A DNA stretch of 64,000 nucleotides. Origin: Parvibaculaceae bacterium Mf 1.05b.01. Its GTDB lineage: Bacteria > Pseudomonadota > Alphaproteobacteria > Parvibaculales > Parvibaculaceae. A program made the position numbers and the translations under genes. Location of the stretch: contig BAOK01000002.1 of the NCBI GenBank assembly GCA_000509225.1, positions 914,501-978,500 of the forward strand, in the 5' to 3' direction. The first letter of the stretch is position 1; the number at the start of each line of letters is the position of its first letter. The notes beneath the pieces were generated by a model, which saw only the letters and a list, made by a program, of their open reading frames with translations, ran no database searches and had not been told where the DNA came from. Positions 1 to 9,040 of the stretch are shown here, piece by piece.

Positions 1-393
1 GCTGGCATGGCACTCCGTAACCGAATTGCTCAGGAGCAGGGAGCGCCACGCTTTAGCTATCTCGCTCATGGCAAACTGCCGGAGTTCCGCGAAGGAATGG
101 CCGAGATCAATCGGCTTTACCCGCGAGCGACGCTTGCTCAATTTGTTGATCACATTGACCATGCCGTCAAAGTGATGGGTATCGATTATGTGGGTATTTC
201 CTCTGACTTTGACGGCGGCGGCGGGGTGGTTGGTTGGGACGATGCGTCCGAGACGGGGAATGTCACTGCTGAGCTGCTCAAGCGCGGGTACACTTATGAG
301 GAAATCGAGAAACTCTGGAGTGGCAATTTCCTGCGGGTCTGGGCGGAAGTCGATGCTGTTGCGGCCCGTCTTCAGGGCAACGCTGCAAACTAA
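1..393 (+). CDS. Membrane dipeptidase (peptidase M19), C-terminal part
   Basis: The window opens inside this gene; only the last 130 residues are visible and the true start lies upstream. The family consists of zinc metallopeptidases with a TIM-barrel fold that hydrolyse dipeptides, in bacteria often including D-configured or beta-lactam-like substrates. What shows it: the segment with GIDYVGISSDFDGGGG, which matches the conserved (G)xDFDG region of M19 enzymes, followed by the C-terminal signature with RGYTYEEIEKLWSGNFLRV, where the family has a Gly-Asn-x-Leu-Arg-Val end. The zinc-binding HxD and the bridging Glu would lie in the missing part. It ends 12 bases before the convergent MFS gene. 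Family call is firm; substrate cannot be told. Confidence 0.88.
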   Translation, partial: AGMALRNRIAQEQGAPRFSYLAHGKLPEFREGMAEINRLYPRATLAQFVDHIDHAVKVMGIDYVGISSDFDGGGGVVGWDDASETGNVTAELLKRGYTYEEIEKLWSGNFLRVWAEVDAVAARLQGNAAN

Positions 394-405
394 TTCCAGT
401 AAGCC

Positions 406-1845
406 TCAGGTGCGGTTTCTTGGTTCGTCTATCAGCAAGGCGACCATCAGCAGTGCGATGCACATGAACGCCATGGCGCACCAGAAAACAGCTGTGTAGG
501 AAAACCAGAGCGCTACGAAGCCGCCCATGAGGGGGCCGAGCCCCATCATGAAAGAGTTGCCCATGTTGGAAATTGCAATGCGCATGGGCAGGTCCTGTCG
601 ATCGCCAAATTCCAGCACCATGTTTTGTGACGAAATCTGAAAGCCGCCAAGCCCTGCGCCTAGCCCGGCGAAGACCAGGCCGAGCAGGATGATGTCATTT
701 GCGAAGAACAAGAGAACTGTTGAGAGAATCCAGGTAATCAGCGTCGCCATAAAGACGAAGCGATTGCCGGTCTTATCCGCGAGCGCCCCCCAGCCCAGAT
801 TTGTGGCTGTTTGGCTCAAGAGAAAGGCAAGGGAGAGTATGCCGAGATTGGTCCCGCTCAGGCCCACAACTTCGCCGGCATAAAGGACATAGAAGGGCAC
901 GGCGATGGTGCCGAGCGCGCCGAGAGATCGCGCAATGAAAAACCTTGTGAAGCCCCGGTCGGCGCGGAGGAGAGCTGGTAGCTCTTTCATGCGCCCAAAG
1001 AAGCTTGCCTGTGCGCGGACGACCGGTGGGACGGGCTCGCGAATGAACGCGAGAAGCCCGAGGCCAATACTGGTCAGTATGAACGCCGTCAGGAAGGTGG
1101 CGGAATATCCGTTTCCGAGGGCGTTTGTTTCGATGAAATATTGACCGCCGAGATAGGCTACGCCGGATGCCGTCAAACCCGCCATGAAATTGCGCAGCCC
1201 CGTCAGACGGCCACGCAGGCTTACCGGGATCACCTTCGACATCATGTAGTTGAAGACGACCGCCTGCATGCCGTTGAAGAAACCGAAAAGACCAAGAAAC
1301 AAGCAGGACGCAATGAAGGCGACCTGTCCATCCAGGAAAAGTCCTGCAAGGGCCAAACCCAGCACCTGCACCCGCATCAGGCCACCGATGACAAAGCCGA
1401 TGGGAATAACTTTCTTGCGATGTTCGATGAGGGTGGCACCCAAAAGGGATGAACTGGCCGCCCCAAAATGCTGAGCGGCGAGGGCAAGGCCCACGGCGAG
1501 CTCTGATCCGGAAAGGATGTAGATGAACGCGGGGACGAAGGTTGGTGCGTGGACCAAGCGAAAGCCGGTCTGGCCCAAAAGTCCGTGTACGAGATTGACA
1601 GCGTAGTTGCGCGGCAGGTCACGGCGGACTTGCTCGTCAAAGGCTTTTTCGGCTTCGGCGAGGGACTTGTCGGGGGCGGCTTCTGTCAAAAGTACTCCGG
1701 GGCCGCCAATGAGGGCAGTCAAAAGTGAATTGGATTGAATGTCTGAGTGACCATTATAGACGGTCTTGGCGTAACTCTGAAATTTTGGACAAAACTTTAT
1801 CCCCGGGTGGTTTGGGTGCTTGTACCTTATGGGGTCCCGAGTCAC
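406..1845 (-). CDS. MFS transporter
   Basis: Predicted inner-membrane transporter of the major facilitator superfamily with about 12 hydrophobic segments, arranged as two six-helix halves around a charged central loop near residue 260-285. The substrate is unknown. The start is uncertain: the longest frame begins with a GTG at 1845 that has its purine-rich GAAAGGA only two bases away, and the first about 50 residues are not membrane-like. A TTG at 1689 preceded by GGAG would give a protein starting MTEAAPDKSLAEAE, with a short cytoplasmic N-terminus before the first helix, which suits an MFS protein better. It is convergent with the dipeptidase and divergent from the RND adaptor gene, sharing a promoter gap of about 50 bases with it. 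A linked role in export is possible but not shown. Confidence 0.8.
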   Translation of the reverse strand: MTRDPIRYKHPNHPGIKFCPKFQSYAKTVYNGHSDIQSNSLLTALIGGPGVLLTEAAPDKSLAEAEKAFDEQVRRDLPRNYAVNLVHGLLGQTGFRLVHAPTFVPAFIYILSGSELAVGLALAAQHFGAASSSLLGATLIEHRKKVIPIGFVIGGLMRVQVLGLALAGLFLDGQVAFIASCLFLGLFGFFNGMQAVVFNYMMSKVIPVSLRGRLTGLRNFMAGLTASGVAYLGGQYFIETNALGNGYSATFLTAFILTSIGLGLLAFIREPVPPVVRAQASFFGRMKELPALLRADRGFTRFFIARSLGALGTIAVPFYVLYAGEVVGLSGTNLGILSLAFLLSQTATNLGWGALADKTGNRFVFMATLITWILSTVLLFFANDIILLGLVFAGLGAGLGGFQISSQNMVLEFGDRQDLPMRIAISNMGNSFMMGLGPLMGGFVALWFSYTAVFWCAMAFMCIALLMVALLIDEPRNRT

Positions 1846-1897
1846 AGTCCTTTCAGTCTAAGCTTAGCGAATCCGCTGGCGAATATGAGGGTATGAG

Positions 1898-3040
1898 ATG
1901 CGAAGCTGGTCACTTCTGGTTCCGATTGTGTTGTCACTGGGTCTTGCAGGGTGCGACGGGGATGTCGAGGACGCGGCTGTTGCGCCCCCGCCGGTGGTCA
2001 AGCTGGAGACGGTGAGTGAACGGGCAACCGGACAGGTGCGGAGCATATCCGGGGTTGTTGAGGCATCGGACAGATCTGCACTCAGTTTTCAGGTTGGCGG
2101 GCGTGTGACCGAGGTGAATGCTTCGGTTGGGGAAACCGTGGTTGCAGGCCAAGTGCTCGCACTGCTTGATCGAACCAACTACCAGATCGCGCTGGATAGT
2201 GCGCGCTCCCAGCTTAACAGTGCTCGGGCTAAACGCTCAGAGGCCAAAGAGGATCTGGACCGGAAACTCGCGCTTATCGACAAAGGATTTGTGACGCAAG
2301 CGGCCGTGGATAGTGCACGTGCGGCCTATGACGGCGCGGCGGCGAGTGTCAGTGTGTCGATGAGCGATGTGGAACGCGCGCAGAAAGATCTGGATCGCAC
2401 GGTTCTTTCCGCGCCTTTTGCCGGCATAATCTCCAGCCGGGACATTGATCCGTTTGTGGAAGTGAATGCAGGTACGACGCTCTTTGAGATTCAGTCCGAC
2501 GGGAACCTGGAGGTTCAGGTGTTGGTTCCCGAAACGATTATCCGTGAAGTTGATTATGGACAGCCGGTGTCTGTTTCTTTCCCGACATTGAAGGGGGAGG
2601 TGTTTGGCGGAGCCGTGTCTGAAATTGCTTCGCGAGCAGAAGCCGGGAATGCCTTTGCTGTCAAAGTTACGCTGGTCGAGTTAGGTGACGCTGATGTGCG
2701 AACCGGCATGAGCGCGAAGGTAACCTTCAACTTCCAGTCTTACCTGAACGGACGTGAAGCCTTCCTTATCCCTCTTACAGCGATCTCGATTCAAAATGCT
2801 GACCTTGGGCAACAAAACGGGCCACGCAATGGCGGCAATGAAGCGCCTGTATTCGTTTTCGATCCGGAAAAAGAGGCCGTCTTCGAACGTTTTGTCAGTC
2901 TTGGTGATATTCGCGGCAATGATATTGAGATTTTTTCAGGGCTGAGCGAGGGCGAGCAGATTGTCACAGCAGGTGTCGCCTTTCTGCATGATGGCATGGC
3001 CGCGCGACCTTGGCGGCAAAACCGGCAGCAGAACCAGTAG
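1898..3040 (+). CDS. RND efflux periplasmic adaptor (membrane fusion protein)
   Basis: Periplasmic adaptor subunit that links an inner-membrane RND pump to an outer-membrane channel. The N-terminus is a lipoprotein signal (MRSWSLL..., lipobox LAGC, Cys at about residue 19), so the mature protein should be lipid-anchored. After it come the half-lipoyl motif (GGRVTEVNASVGETVVAGQ), a helical hairpin with SARSQLNSARAKRSEAKEDL, the second lipoyl half (SAPFAGIISSRDI), and beta-barrel and membrane-proximal domains. The 380-residue length is usual for the HlyD/AcrA family. GAGGGTATGAG precedes the ATG. The pump gene follows after 9 bases, so the two form an operon. No outer-membrane factor gene is present nearby, so a TolC-like channel must be encoded elsewhere. 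Confidence 0.93.
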   Translation: MRSWSLLVPIVLSLGLAGCDGDVEDAAVAPPPVVKLETVSERATGQVRSISGVVEASDRSALSFQVGGRVTEVNASVGETVVAGQVLALLDRTNYQIALDSARSQLNSARAKRSEAKEDLDRKLALIDKGFVTQAAVDSARAAYDGAAASVSVSMSDVERAQKDLDRTVLSAPFAGIISSRDIDPFVEVNAGTTLFEIQSDGNLEVQVLVPETIIREVDYGQPVSVSFPTLKGEVFGGAVSEIASRAEAGNAFAVKVTLVELGDADVRTGMSAKVTFNFQSYLNGREAFLIPLTAISIQNADLGQQNGPRNGGNEAPVFVFDPEKEAVFERFVSLGDIRGNDIEIFSGLSEGEQIVTAGVAFLHDGMAARPWRQNRQQNQ

Positions 3041-3049
3041 GCCGGACCC

Positions 3050-6000
3050 ATGGGAAACATTGCTGCTTACGCCATCAAGAATGGCCGTTTTACACTTTTC
3101 GCCCTCATCGCATTGTTGCTGACGGGTGTCTCCATATATTTTAGCCACCCCAGTCAGGAAGACCCGGAAATTACCATCAGGACGGCGGTGGTGACCGCCT
3201 ACTTCCCCGGCATGTCGGCAGAACGAGTCGAACAGCTGATTGTGAAGCCGATTGAGGAGACAGCGAAACAGATTTCCGAAGTGACAGACATCACGTCGAC
3301 GGCGTCCACAGGTTACGCAACGGTGAAGGTTGAGGTCGGAGACAAGTATTTCAACTTAGACCCAATCTGGACGGATTTGCGCAATAAGATGCGCGATCTT
3401 ACGCCGGATCTTCCCTCAGGCACGTCGGGTCCGTTTGTGAATGATGACTATGGTCGGGTGTCGGTCGCAACTCTTGCTCTTACAGGACCGGACTATTCCA
3501 TGGCAGAGTTGCGCGAAGTTGCGCGGGATCTGCGCGACGTCATTGGGGCTCTGCCGCTTGTCAGCCGGGTTGATCTTTACGGCATTCAAGATGAACAGGT
3601 TTGGCTGACGGCCGACCAGACATATATGGATCAATTGGGTCTGTCTCAGCAGGCGGTTATTGCGGCATTGACCGGGCAGAATGTGATCCTGCCGGGCGGG
3701 TCAATTGCTGCCAACGGTCAGCGCATTACGATTGAGCCGTCGGGCAGTTTTACCACCGTTGAGGAAATCAGCAACGTACCGCTTGAGCTTCCGGAAGGAG
3801 GACTTGTCTATCTCAGAGACATTTTCCTGGTGGAGCGTGGCTATGTTGATCCACCCAGCCGTCCCGCTTACTTCAACGGCAACCCTGCCGTGACACTGGG
3901 GGTGGCGATGGTGACGGGATCGAACATCGCTGAGTTTGGTCGCGAGCTTGAGGTTTTGCTTTCAAGCGAACGTTATGGTCTGCCGCTGGGCATGAGCCTC
4001 GACTTTGCGACCTATCAGCCTCCGTTGGTGGAGGCATCGGTCGCGGATGCAACCAGCAATCTGTTGCAGACGATCGCGACGGTGCTGGTCGTTGTTATTC
4101 TGTTCCTGGGTGTTCGCACGGGGCTCATTGTGGGATCCATTGTGCCGCTTGCGATCCTGGCGGCACTCGTCGGCATGAGCCTTTGGGAGATACCGCTTCA
4201 CCGGATTTCAATTGCCGCGATCATCATCGCGCTTGGTCTTCTTGTCGATAACGGCATTGTCATTGCTGAAGATATCAAACGACGGATGGAAGAGGGCGTT
4301 GATCGGTTGGACGCTTGTATCGGTGCCCCCCGTGAACTCGGCATGCCGTTGTTATCATCGTCGCTCACGACCATCCTTGCCTTTATGCCACTTTATCTGG
4401 CTGAGGATGTGACCGGTGAATATGTGGGTGCGCTTGCGCAGGTTCTCTTCTTGGCACTCATCGCATCCTGGTTTCTGTCCATCGCGATTACGCCGACGCT
4501 TTGTTTTTGGTTGCTCGATGGAGAGCTTGCGCGGCCAGACGCGGATGCTGTCTATGACAGAGCACCTTATCGGTTCTACCGGAAGGTACTGACCTTCATT
4601 CTGGCGCAGCGGCTTCTATTTATGGCCGCGATGGTTGGGTTGCTGGCTCTTGCGATATTTGGGATGGGGTTTGTTACATCCCGGTTGATGCCCCCCTCAG
4701 ACCGTGCGCAGTTCGTTGTACATATCGAGTTGCCGACGGGCGCAGATGTCAATGAAACCATCCGCGTGACTGAAGACTTTCTAGGCTGGCTCTCCGATGT
4801 GGAGACAAATCCAGAGGTTGTGCAGCACGCGGCTTACATTGCTGACGGGGGACCCCGTTTCTTCCTGGCCATGTCGCCGACTGACCCGGTCCCGCACAAA
4901 GCGTTTGTGCTGGTGGATGTCACGGATCTTGATGTGGTTGGTACCATGATGGATAAGTCTGCCGCTTATTTCCGAGATGAGGTGCCAGAAGCGCAGGGGA
5001 GGCCCGAGACATTGTTCTTTGGCGCGACACCGCCCGGGACCGTTGATATTCAGATCACGGGACCAGAAATCGGGACGCTCTATAATCTTGGAAACGATGT
5101 AGCGGCAGCGTTTCGCAGTGTCCCTGCGACCGCTCACATCAGAACGAACTGGGGGTCTCCGGTTGTAAAGGTCCTGGTCGAGATCGACCAGGAGCGTGCT
5201 CGTCGCGCTGGTGTGTCCAGCGAGGATGTTGCGAATTCGCTGGCGAGCTATTTTGAAGGTCTCTATGTGACCGATTTCAGGGAAGGGGACACGGTTATCC
5301 CGATCAAGATGCGCGCAGCGGAAGATCAGCGCGACGAGCTGGACAAGCTTCGATCGATCACGGTCTATTCATCCGCGAGCAATGTGGCGGTCCCGCTTAT
5401 TCAAATTGCTGACATTGATGGGGCGGTGGAGCCCTTTGAAATCCACCGGTTTAATCAGGAGCGTGGCCTGAAGGTGTCTGCAATTCAGCCCGGGCGTCAG
5501 GCATCTGAGCTTTATGCGGCGTTGCGGCCTGCCTTGGAGGTGATTGAGCTGCCGCGGGGATATTCGATTGAGGTTCAGGGCGAGTTGAAAGACTCCGGGG
5601 AAGCGACCGGCGCACTTTTCGCCTTCCTGCCCCACTGTGCGGCAGGAATTCTTGTCCTGTTGGTCTGGCAGTTCAATTCTTTCCGCCGGCCCGCCGTTAT
5701 CTTGCTTACCATACCATTGATCATGATCGGTGCAGCGTCAGGGCTGTTGCTTACAGGCGCGTTTCTTGACTTCAACGCCATGCTCGGTCTGCTCAGCCTT
5801 GGCGGGATCATCATCAATAATGGAATCGTGATGATCGAGCGGGTCGATCTTGAAAGAGCTGAGGGCAAATCGGTGGGAGAGGCTGTGGTGGCGTCTGCGC
5901 TTGTGCGCGCCAGACCGATCATTATGACCACGCTCACAACGATATTAGGACTGATGCCCCTCATGTTGTTTGGCGGCGAGCTCTGGTTCGCGATGACCAT

Positions 6001-6127
6001 TGTCATCATGTTCGGCCTGGCGGCGGGGACGGTTCTTACCCTCGGTGTGGTTCCGGTTCTTTATTCACTGTTTTTCGATTTCGCACGATCTGATAAGGGA
6101 ACCGCCCCGGCGCCGGCGTCTGCGTAG
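3050..6127 (+). CDS. RND efflux pump permease
   Basis: Inner-membrane proton-driven RND transporter of 1025 residues, the usual size for the AcrB/MexF superfamily, with 12 transmembrane segments and two large periplasmic loops. The first transmembrane helix (FTLFALIALLLTGVSIYF) is followed by the periplasmic porter domain. The TM4 motif GLLVDNGIVIAEDI carries the Asp used for proton relay; the matching segment in the second half reads GGIIINNGIVMIERV. It sits 9 bases after the adaptor gene and is almost certainly co-transcribed. Sequence style is closer to the broad multidrug/solvent group than to heavy-metal CusA pumps, because no Met-rich metal motifs are seen. Substrates cannot be deduced. 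Confidence 0.94.
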   Translation: MGNIAAYAIKNGRFTLFALIALLLTGVSIYFSHPSQEDPEITIRTAVVTAYFPGMSAERVEQLIVKPIEETAKQISEVTDITSTASTGYATVKVEVGDKYFNLDPIWTDLRNKMRDLTPDLPSGTSGPFVNDDYGRVSVATLALTGPDYSMAELREVARDLRDVIGALPLVSRVDLYGIQDEQVWLTADQTYMDQLGLSQQAVIAALTGQNVILPGGSIAANGQRITIEPSGSFTTVEEISNVPLELPEGGLVYLRDIFLVERGYVDPPSRPAYFNGNPAVTLGVAMVTGSNIAEFGRELEVLLSSERYGLPLGMSLDFATYQPPLVEASVADATSNLLQTIATVLVVVILFLGVRTGLIVGSIVPLAILAALVGMSLWEIPLHRISIAAIIIALGLLVDNGIVIAEDIKRRMEEGVDRLDACIGAPRELGMPLLSSSLTTILAFMPLYLAEDVTGEYVGALAQVLFLALIASWFLSIAITPTLCFWLLDGELARPDADAVYDRAPYRFYRKVLTFILAQRLLFMAAMVGLLALAIFGMGFVTSRLMPPSDRAQFVVHIELPTGADVNETIRVTEDFLGWLSDVETNPEVVQHAAYIADGGPRFFLAMSPTDPVPHKAFVLVDVTDLDVVGTMMDKSAAYFRDEVPEAQGRPETLFFGATPPGTVDIQITGPEIGTLYNLGNDVAAAFRSVPATAHIRTNWGSPVVKVLVEIDQERARRAGVSSEDVANSLASYFEGLYVTDFREGDTVIPIKMRAAEDQRDELDKLRSITVYSSASNVAVPLIQIADIDGAVEPFEIHRFNQERGLKVSAIQPGRQASELYAALRPALEVIELPRGYSIEVQGELKDSGEATGALFAFLPHCAAGILVLLVWQFNSFRRPAVILLTIPLIMIGAASGLLLTGAFLDFNAMLGLLSLGGIIINNGIVMIERVDLERAEGKSVGEAVVASALVRARPIIMTTLTTILGLMPLMLFGGELWFAMTIVIMFGLAAGTVLTLGVVPVLYSLFFDFARSDKGTAPAPASA

Positions 6128-6404
6128 CGGGTGTTTTTGGCCGTAATGGGCGGTTCCCTGGCCTAAAATGTGTGTTCCCGGCCTCTATGGGCAATGGAGC
6201 TGCATGGGTCCTCGCATCCTCGCCGGCCAGCACTCGAAAACGTGTGCGAATTTGCCAAATTTTCGCTTGATCCCCTGTTCACAAAGCAGCTCAGGCCCTT
6301 ATGATGTCGGCCAAATGCGGAGAACTACTCCGCTCAAATAATGTGAAATGGGCTCCGGGTTCCGGGGCCTGCCTTATCTCAGGAAGGCCTCAACGGAGGA
6401 AGCC

Positions 6405-7835
6405 ATGAAAGACACAACGAAATTCTACATTAACGGTGAGTGGGTTGCCCCAACCACGCCAAAGACAATGGACGTGATCAACCCGGCGACAGAAGAAGCA
6501 TTCGCCACCATCTCGATGGGCAGTGCAGCTGACGTGGACAAAGCTGTAGCAGCCGCGAAAGCTGCTTTTCCTGCTTTCTCCCGCACGTCCCGCGAAGAGC
6601 GGATCGCTCTTATGGAAAAAATCATTGAAGTCTACAAAAGTCGTTACGCGGAAGTCGCTGATACCATTTCCAAGGAAATGGGTGCACCAGCCTGGCTTGC
6701 GCAAATCGCTCAGGCGGCAATGGGGCCAGCTCACTTTGCGACCGCTCTTGAGATCCTCAAGAAGTATGATTTTGAAGAAGACCGCGGTGCTACCCGCATC
6801 GTGAAAGAGCCTGTAGGTGTCTGTGGTTTCATCACTCCTTGGAACTGGCCGGTCAATCAGATCGCCTGTAAAGTGGCACCTGCCCTTGCGGTGGGCTGCA
6901 CAATGATCCTGAAGCCTTCTGAAGTTGCGCCGCTTAATGCTCATCTTCTTGCTGAGATCTTTGACGAAGCCGGTGTTCCAGCTGGTGTGTTCAACCTGGT
7001 GGATGGCGATGGTCTTGAAGTCGGTGCACCGCTTTCGTCTCATCCTGACGTGGACATGATGTCCTTCACAGGTTCGACGCGTGCAGGTGTTGAAGTGGCA
7101 AAAGCTGCTGCTCCGACGGTTAAGCGCGTTGCGCAGGAACTGGGCGGGAAGTCAGCGAACATCATTCTGGAAGATGCAGACCTTGCTGCTGCTGTCTCCG
7201 GTGGTGTGCAGAGCGTAATGAATAATTCCGGTCAGTCCTGTAACGCACCGACACGGATGCTGGTTCCAGCTGGCAAGCATGGTGAAGCGCTGAAGATTGC
7301 TGCGGCTGCGGCTGCAGAAGTCAAAGTGGGTGATCCAGCGGCTGAAGATACGAAGATTGGCCCGGTTGTCAGTGAAGTTCAGTTCAACAAGATCCAGGAT
7401 CTGATCCAAAAAGGTATTGATGAAGGTGCTGAGCTGGTTGCAGGTGGCACAGGTCGTCCAGAAGGCCTTAACAAAGGCTATTATGTGCGCCCAACGGTCT
7501 TTGGTGGTGTCACCAACGACATGACTATTGCCCGGGAAGAGATTTTTGGTCCGGTGCTTGCGATTATGCCATATGAGAACGAAGAAGAAGCGATCGCCAT
7601 CGCCAACGACACGGTCTATGGCCTGTCCGGTTATGTGTCTTCTGGCTCCATCGAGCACGCGCGTGACGTTGCTTCACAGCTGCGAACAGGTAATGTCCAT
7701 CTCAATGGGGCGGGCCCAGACGTCAATGCACCATTTGGCGGCTACAAGCAGTCAGGCAATGGCCGTGAATGGGGTGAGTTTGGTTTTGAGGACTTCCTCG
7801 AGGTGAAAGCTGTTATGGGTTACACGGCAGCCTAA
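6405..7835 (+). CDS. Aldehyde dehydrogenase family protein
   Basis: NAD(P)-dependent oxidation of an aldehyde to its acid. At 476 residues it has standard ALDH length. Visible motifs: the oxyanion/cofactor region ITPWNWPVNQ, the nucleotide motif SFTGSTRAG, the general-base Glu in AQELGGKSANIIL, and the catalytic Cys in NNSGQSCNAPTRML. The C-terminal part has EEIFGPVLAIMPY and NAPFGGYKQSGNGREWG. The ATG at 6405 is chosen because GGAGGAAGCC precedes it directly; a longer frame from 6348 adds residues unlike the family. The gene stands alone, with a clear terminator after it. The group resembles broad-range aldehyde dehydrogenases linked to aromatic or aliphatic degradation; the physiological substrate is open. 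Confidence 0.93.
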   Translation: MKDTTKFYINGEWVAPTTPKTMDVINPATEEAFATISMGSAADVDKAVAAAKAAFPAFSRTSREERIALMEKIIEVYKSRYAEVADTISKEMGAPAWLAQIAQAAMGPAHFATALEILKKYDFEEDRGATRIVKEPVGVCGFITPWNWPVNQIACKVAPALAVGCTMILKPSEVAPLNAHLLAEIFDEAGVPAGVFNLVDGDGLEVGAPLSSHPDVDMMSFTGSTRAGVEVAKAAAPTVKRVAQELGGKSANIILEDADLAAAVSGGVQSVMNNSGQSCNAPTRMLVPAGKHGEALKIAAAAAAEVKVGDPAAEDTKIGPVVSEVQFNKIQDLIQKGIDEGAELVAGGTGRPEGLNKGYYVRPTVFGGVTNDMTIAREEIFGPVLAIMPYENEEEAIAIANDTVYGLSGYVSSGSIEHARDVASQLRTGNVHLNGAGPDVNAPFGGYKQSGNGREWGEFGFEDFLEVKAVMGYTAA

Positions 7836-7857
7836 ACACCGCTCAGAAGCGAATTGG

Positions 7858-7887
7858 AAAGGGCGTCCTTTGGGGCGCCCTTTTTTT
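7858..7887 (+). terminator. Intrinsic terminator after the aldehyde dehydrogenase
   Basis: AAAGGGCG (7858-7865) pairs perfectly with CGCCCTTT (7876-7883), with an inner TCC/GGG extension, followed by a run of T. It lies 22 bases after the stop codon. Confidence 0.9.
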
Positions 7888-8052
7888 GTCCCAGAATGCG
7901 TCAATGCAGCCTGAGCATTAGGGGGGCCTTAACCGTTTCAACAAGTGCCTTTCCCCATCTTGCATGGTGTAACGAAGTTTTAGACCGGGTCCTTCAAAAC
8001 TGATGAAAATCAGATCCAAATGTCCAGAAGCTGGCATGGAGAGGGACAAGAA

Positions 8053-9039
8053 ATGTCCAGAACACGCAGGTATTACATAGCTTTTGTTGGGGTGCTGACC
8101 GCGTTCGCTTTGGCTGCGTGTTCAGAAGCGCCAAGTCAGCCGCTCCGCGTGGGGATCAACCCTTGGCCAGGTTATGCGCCGCTGTTTCTCGCCGCTGAAA
8201 AGGGCTTTTTCGCGGATGAAGGTGTTGAGGTTGAGTTGGTAGAGCTCTCATCCCTTGCTGATGTTCGTCGCGCTTTTGAAAGGGGCCAGATAGATGGCAT
8301 GGCGTCGAGCCTTGTTGAGGTTCTCGACGCAGATCGCAATAGCGATCGTGCGCCGATGATTGCCCTTGTGGCGGATTACTCCAATGGTGCCGATGTGATT
8401 TTGTCGAAGAGAAGCATCACCGACATTGCCGCACTCAAAGGCCAACGGATTGGGTTGGAACCCGGCTCACTCAACCGGTTCATCTTAGCGCGTGCGCTTG
8501 ATCAGGGTGGTCTTACGATGGACGATGTTGAGATTGTTAGCCTTCCCCAAGTCGGCCTTCAAGAAGCTGTTGAGGCAGGCACTGTTGACGCCGTGGTGAC
8601 CTATCCACCAATTTCCACCGGCATTGAGCAAACAGGTCTTGTTGCTCAGGTGTTTTCATCTGCTGACATTCCAGGTGAAGTTGTCGATGTGGTCTCTTTT
8701 AATCGGGAAACAGCGTCACGACGGTCGTCGAACATCGATGCGTTTGTTCGTGGGTGGGGCCGTGCGATAGATGCCATGCGTGCAGACCCGGAAGAAAGTT
8801 ACGCATTGATCGGCCGCCATATCGGGATGAGTGCAGATGAGCTTGAGGAGGCGTATCAGGGGATAGAGCTTATTTCTGCTGACCGGCAGGAAGAGTTTCT
8901 GCGCTCTCGTGGACCGTTGGCCAATGGCATCCTATCGCTCAGCGCCATCCTGTGGCCAGATGAGGCAGATGAAGATACCCGCGCAGTTGGCCGTTTTTTC
9001 GGAGAGTCGGCGTACGTCTCTTGGACGGGCTCGGAATAG
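8053..9039 (+). CDS. NMT1/SsuA-type substrate-binding lipoprotein
   Basis: Periplasmic solute-binding protein of the SsuA/THI5-like fold (328 residues). The N-terminus MSRTRRYYIAFVGVLTAFA ends in a lipobox LAAC, so the protein should be lipid-anchored. The domain begins with LRVGINPWPGYAPLFLAAEKGFF, the typical opening of aliphatic sulfonate/nitrate/thiamine-precursor binders. The start at 8053 is preferred because AGGGACAAGAA precedes it and the signal peptide then begins correctly. No ABC permease or ATPase gene is adjacent; instead a membrane GGDEF-EAL gene starts one base after its stop codon. This suggests a sensory role rather than a transport role: ligand-loaded protein would act on the periplasmic part of its neighbour. 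The ligand is unknown. Confidence 0.88.
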   Translation: MSRTRRYYIAFVGVLTAFALAACSEAPSQPLRVGINPWPGYAPLFLAAEKGFFADEGVEVELVELSSLADVRRAFERGQIDGMASSLVEVLDADRNSDRAPMIALVADYSNGADVILSKRSITDIAALKGQRIGLEPGSLNRFILARALDQGGLTMDDVEIVSLPQVGLQEAVEAGTVDAVVTYPPISTGIEQTGLVAQVFSSADIPGEVVDVVSFNRETASRRSSNIDAFVRGWGRAIDAMRADPEESYALIGRHIGMSADELEEAYQGIELISADRQEEFLRSRGPLANGILSLSAILWPDEADEDTRAVGRFFGESAYVSWTGSE

Positions 9040-9040
9040 G

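Noticed and set aside
8053-9039. Subunit of a complete ABC importer
   Set aside because: No permease or ATPase gene is present on either side within the window.
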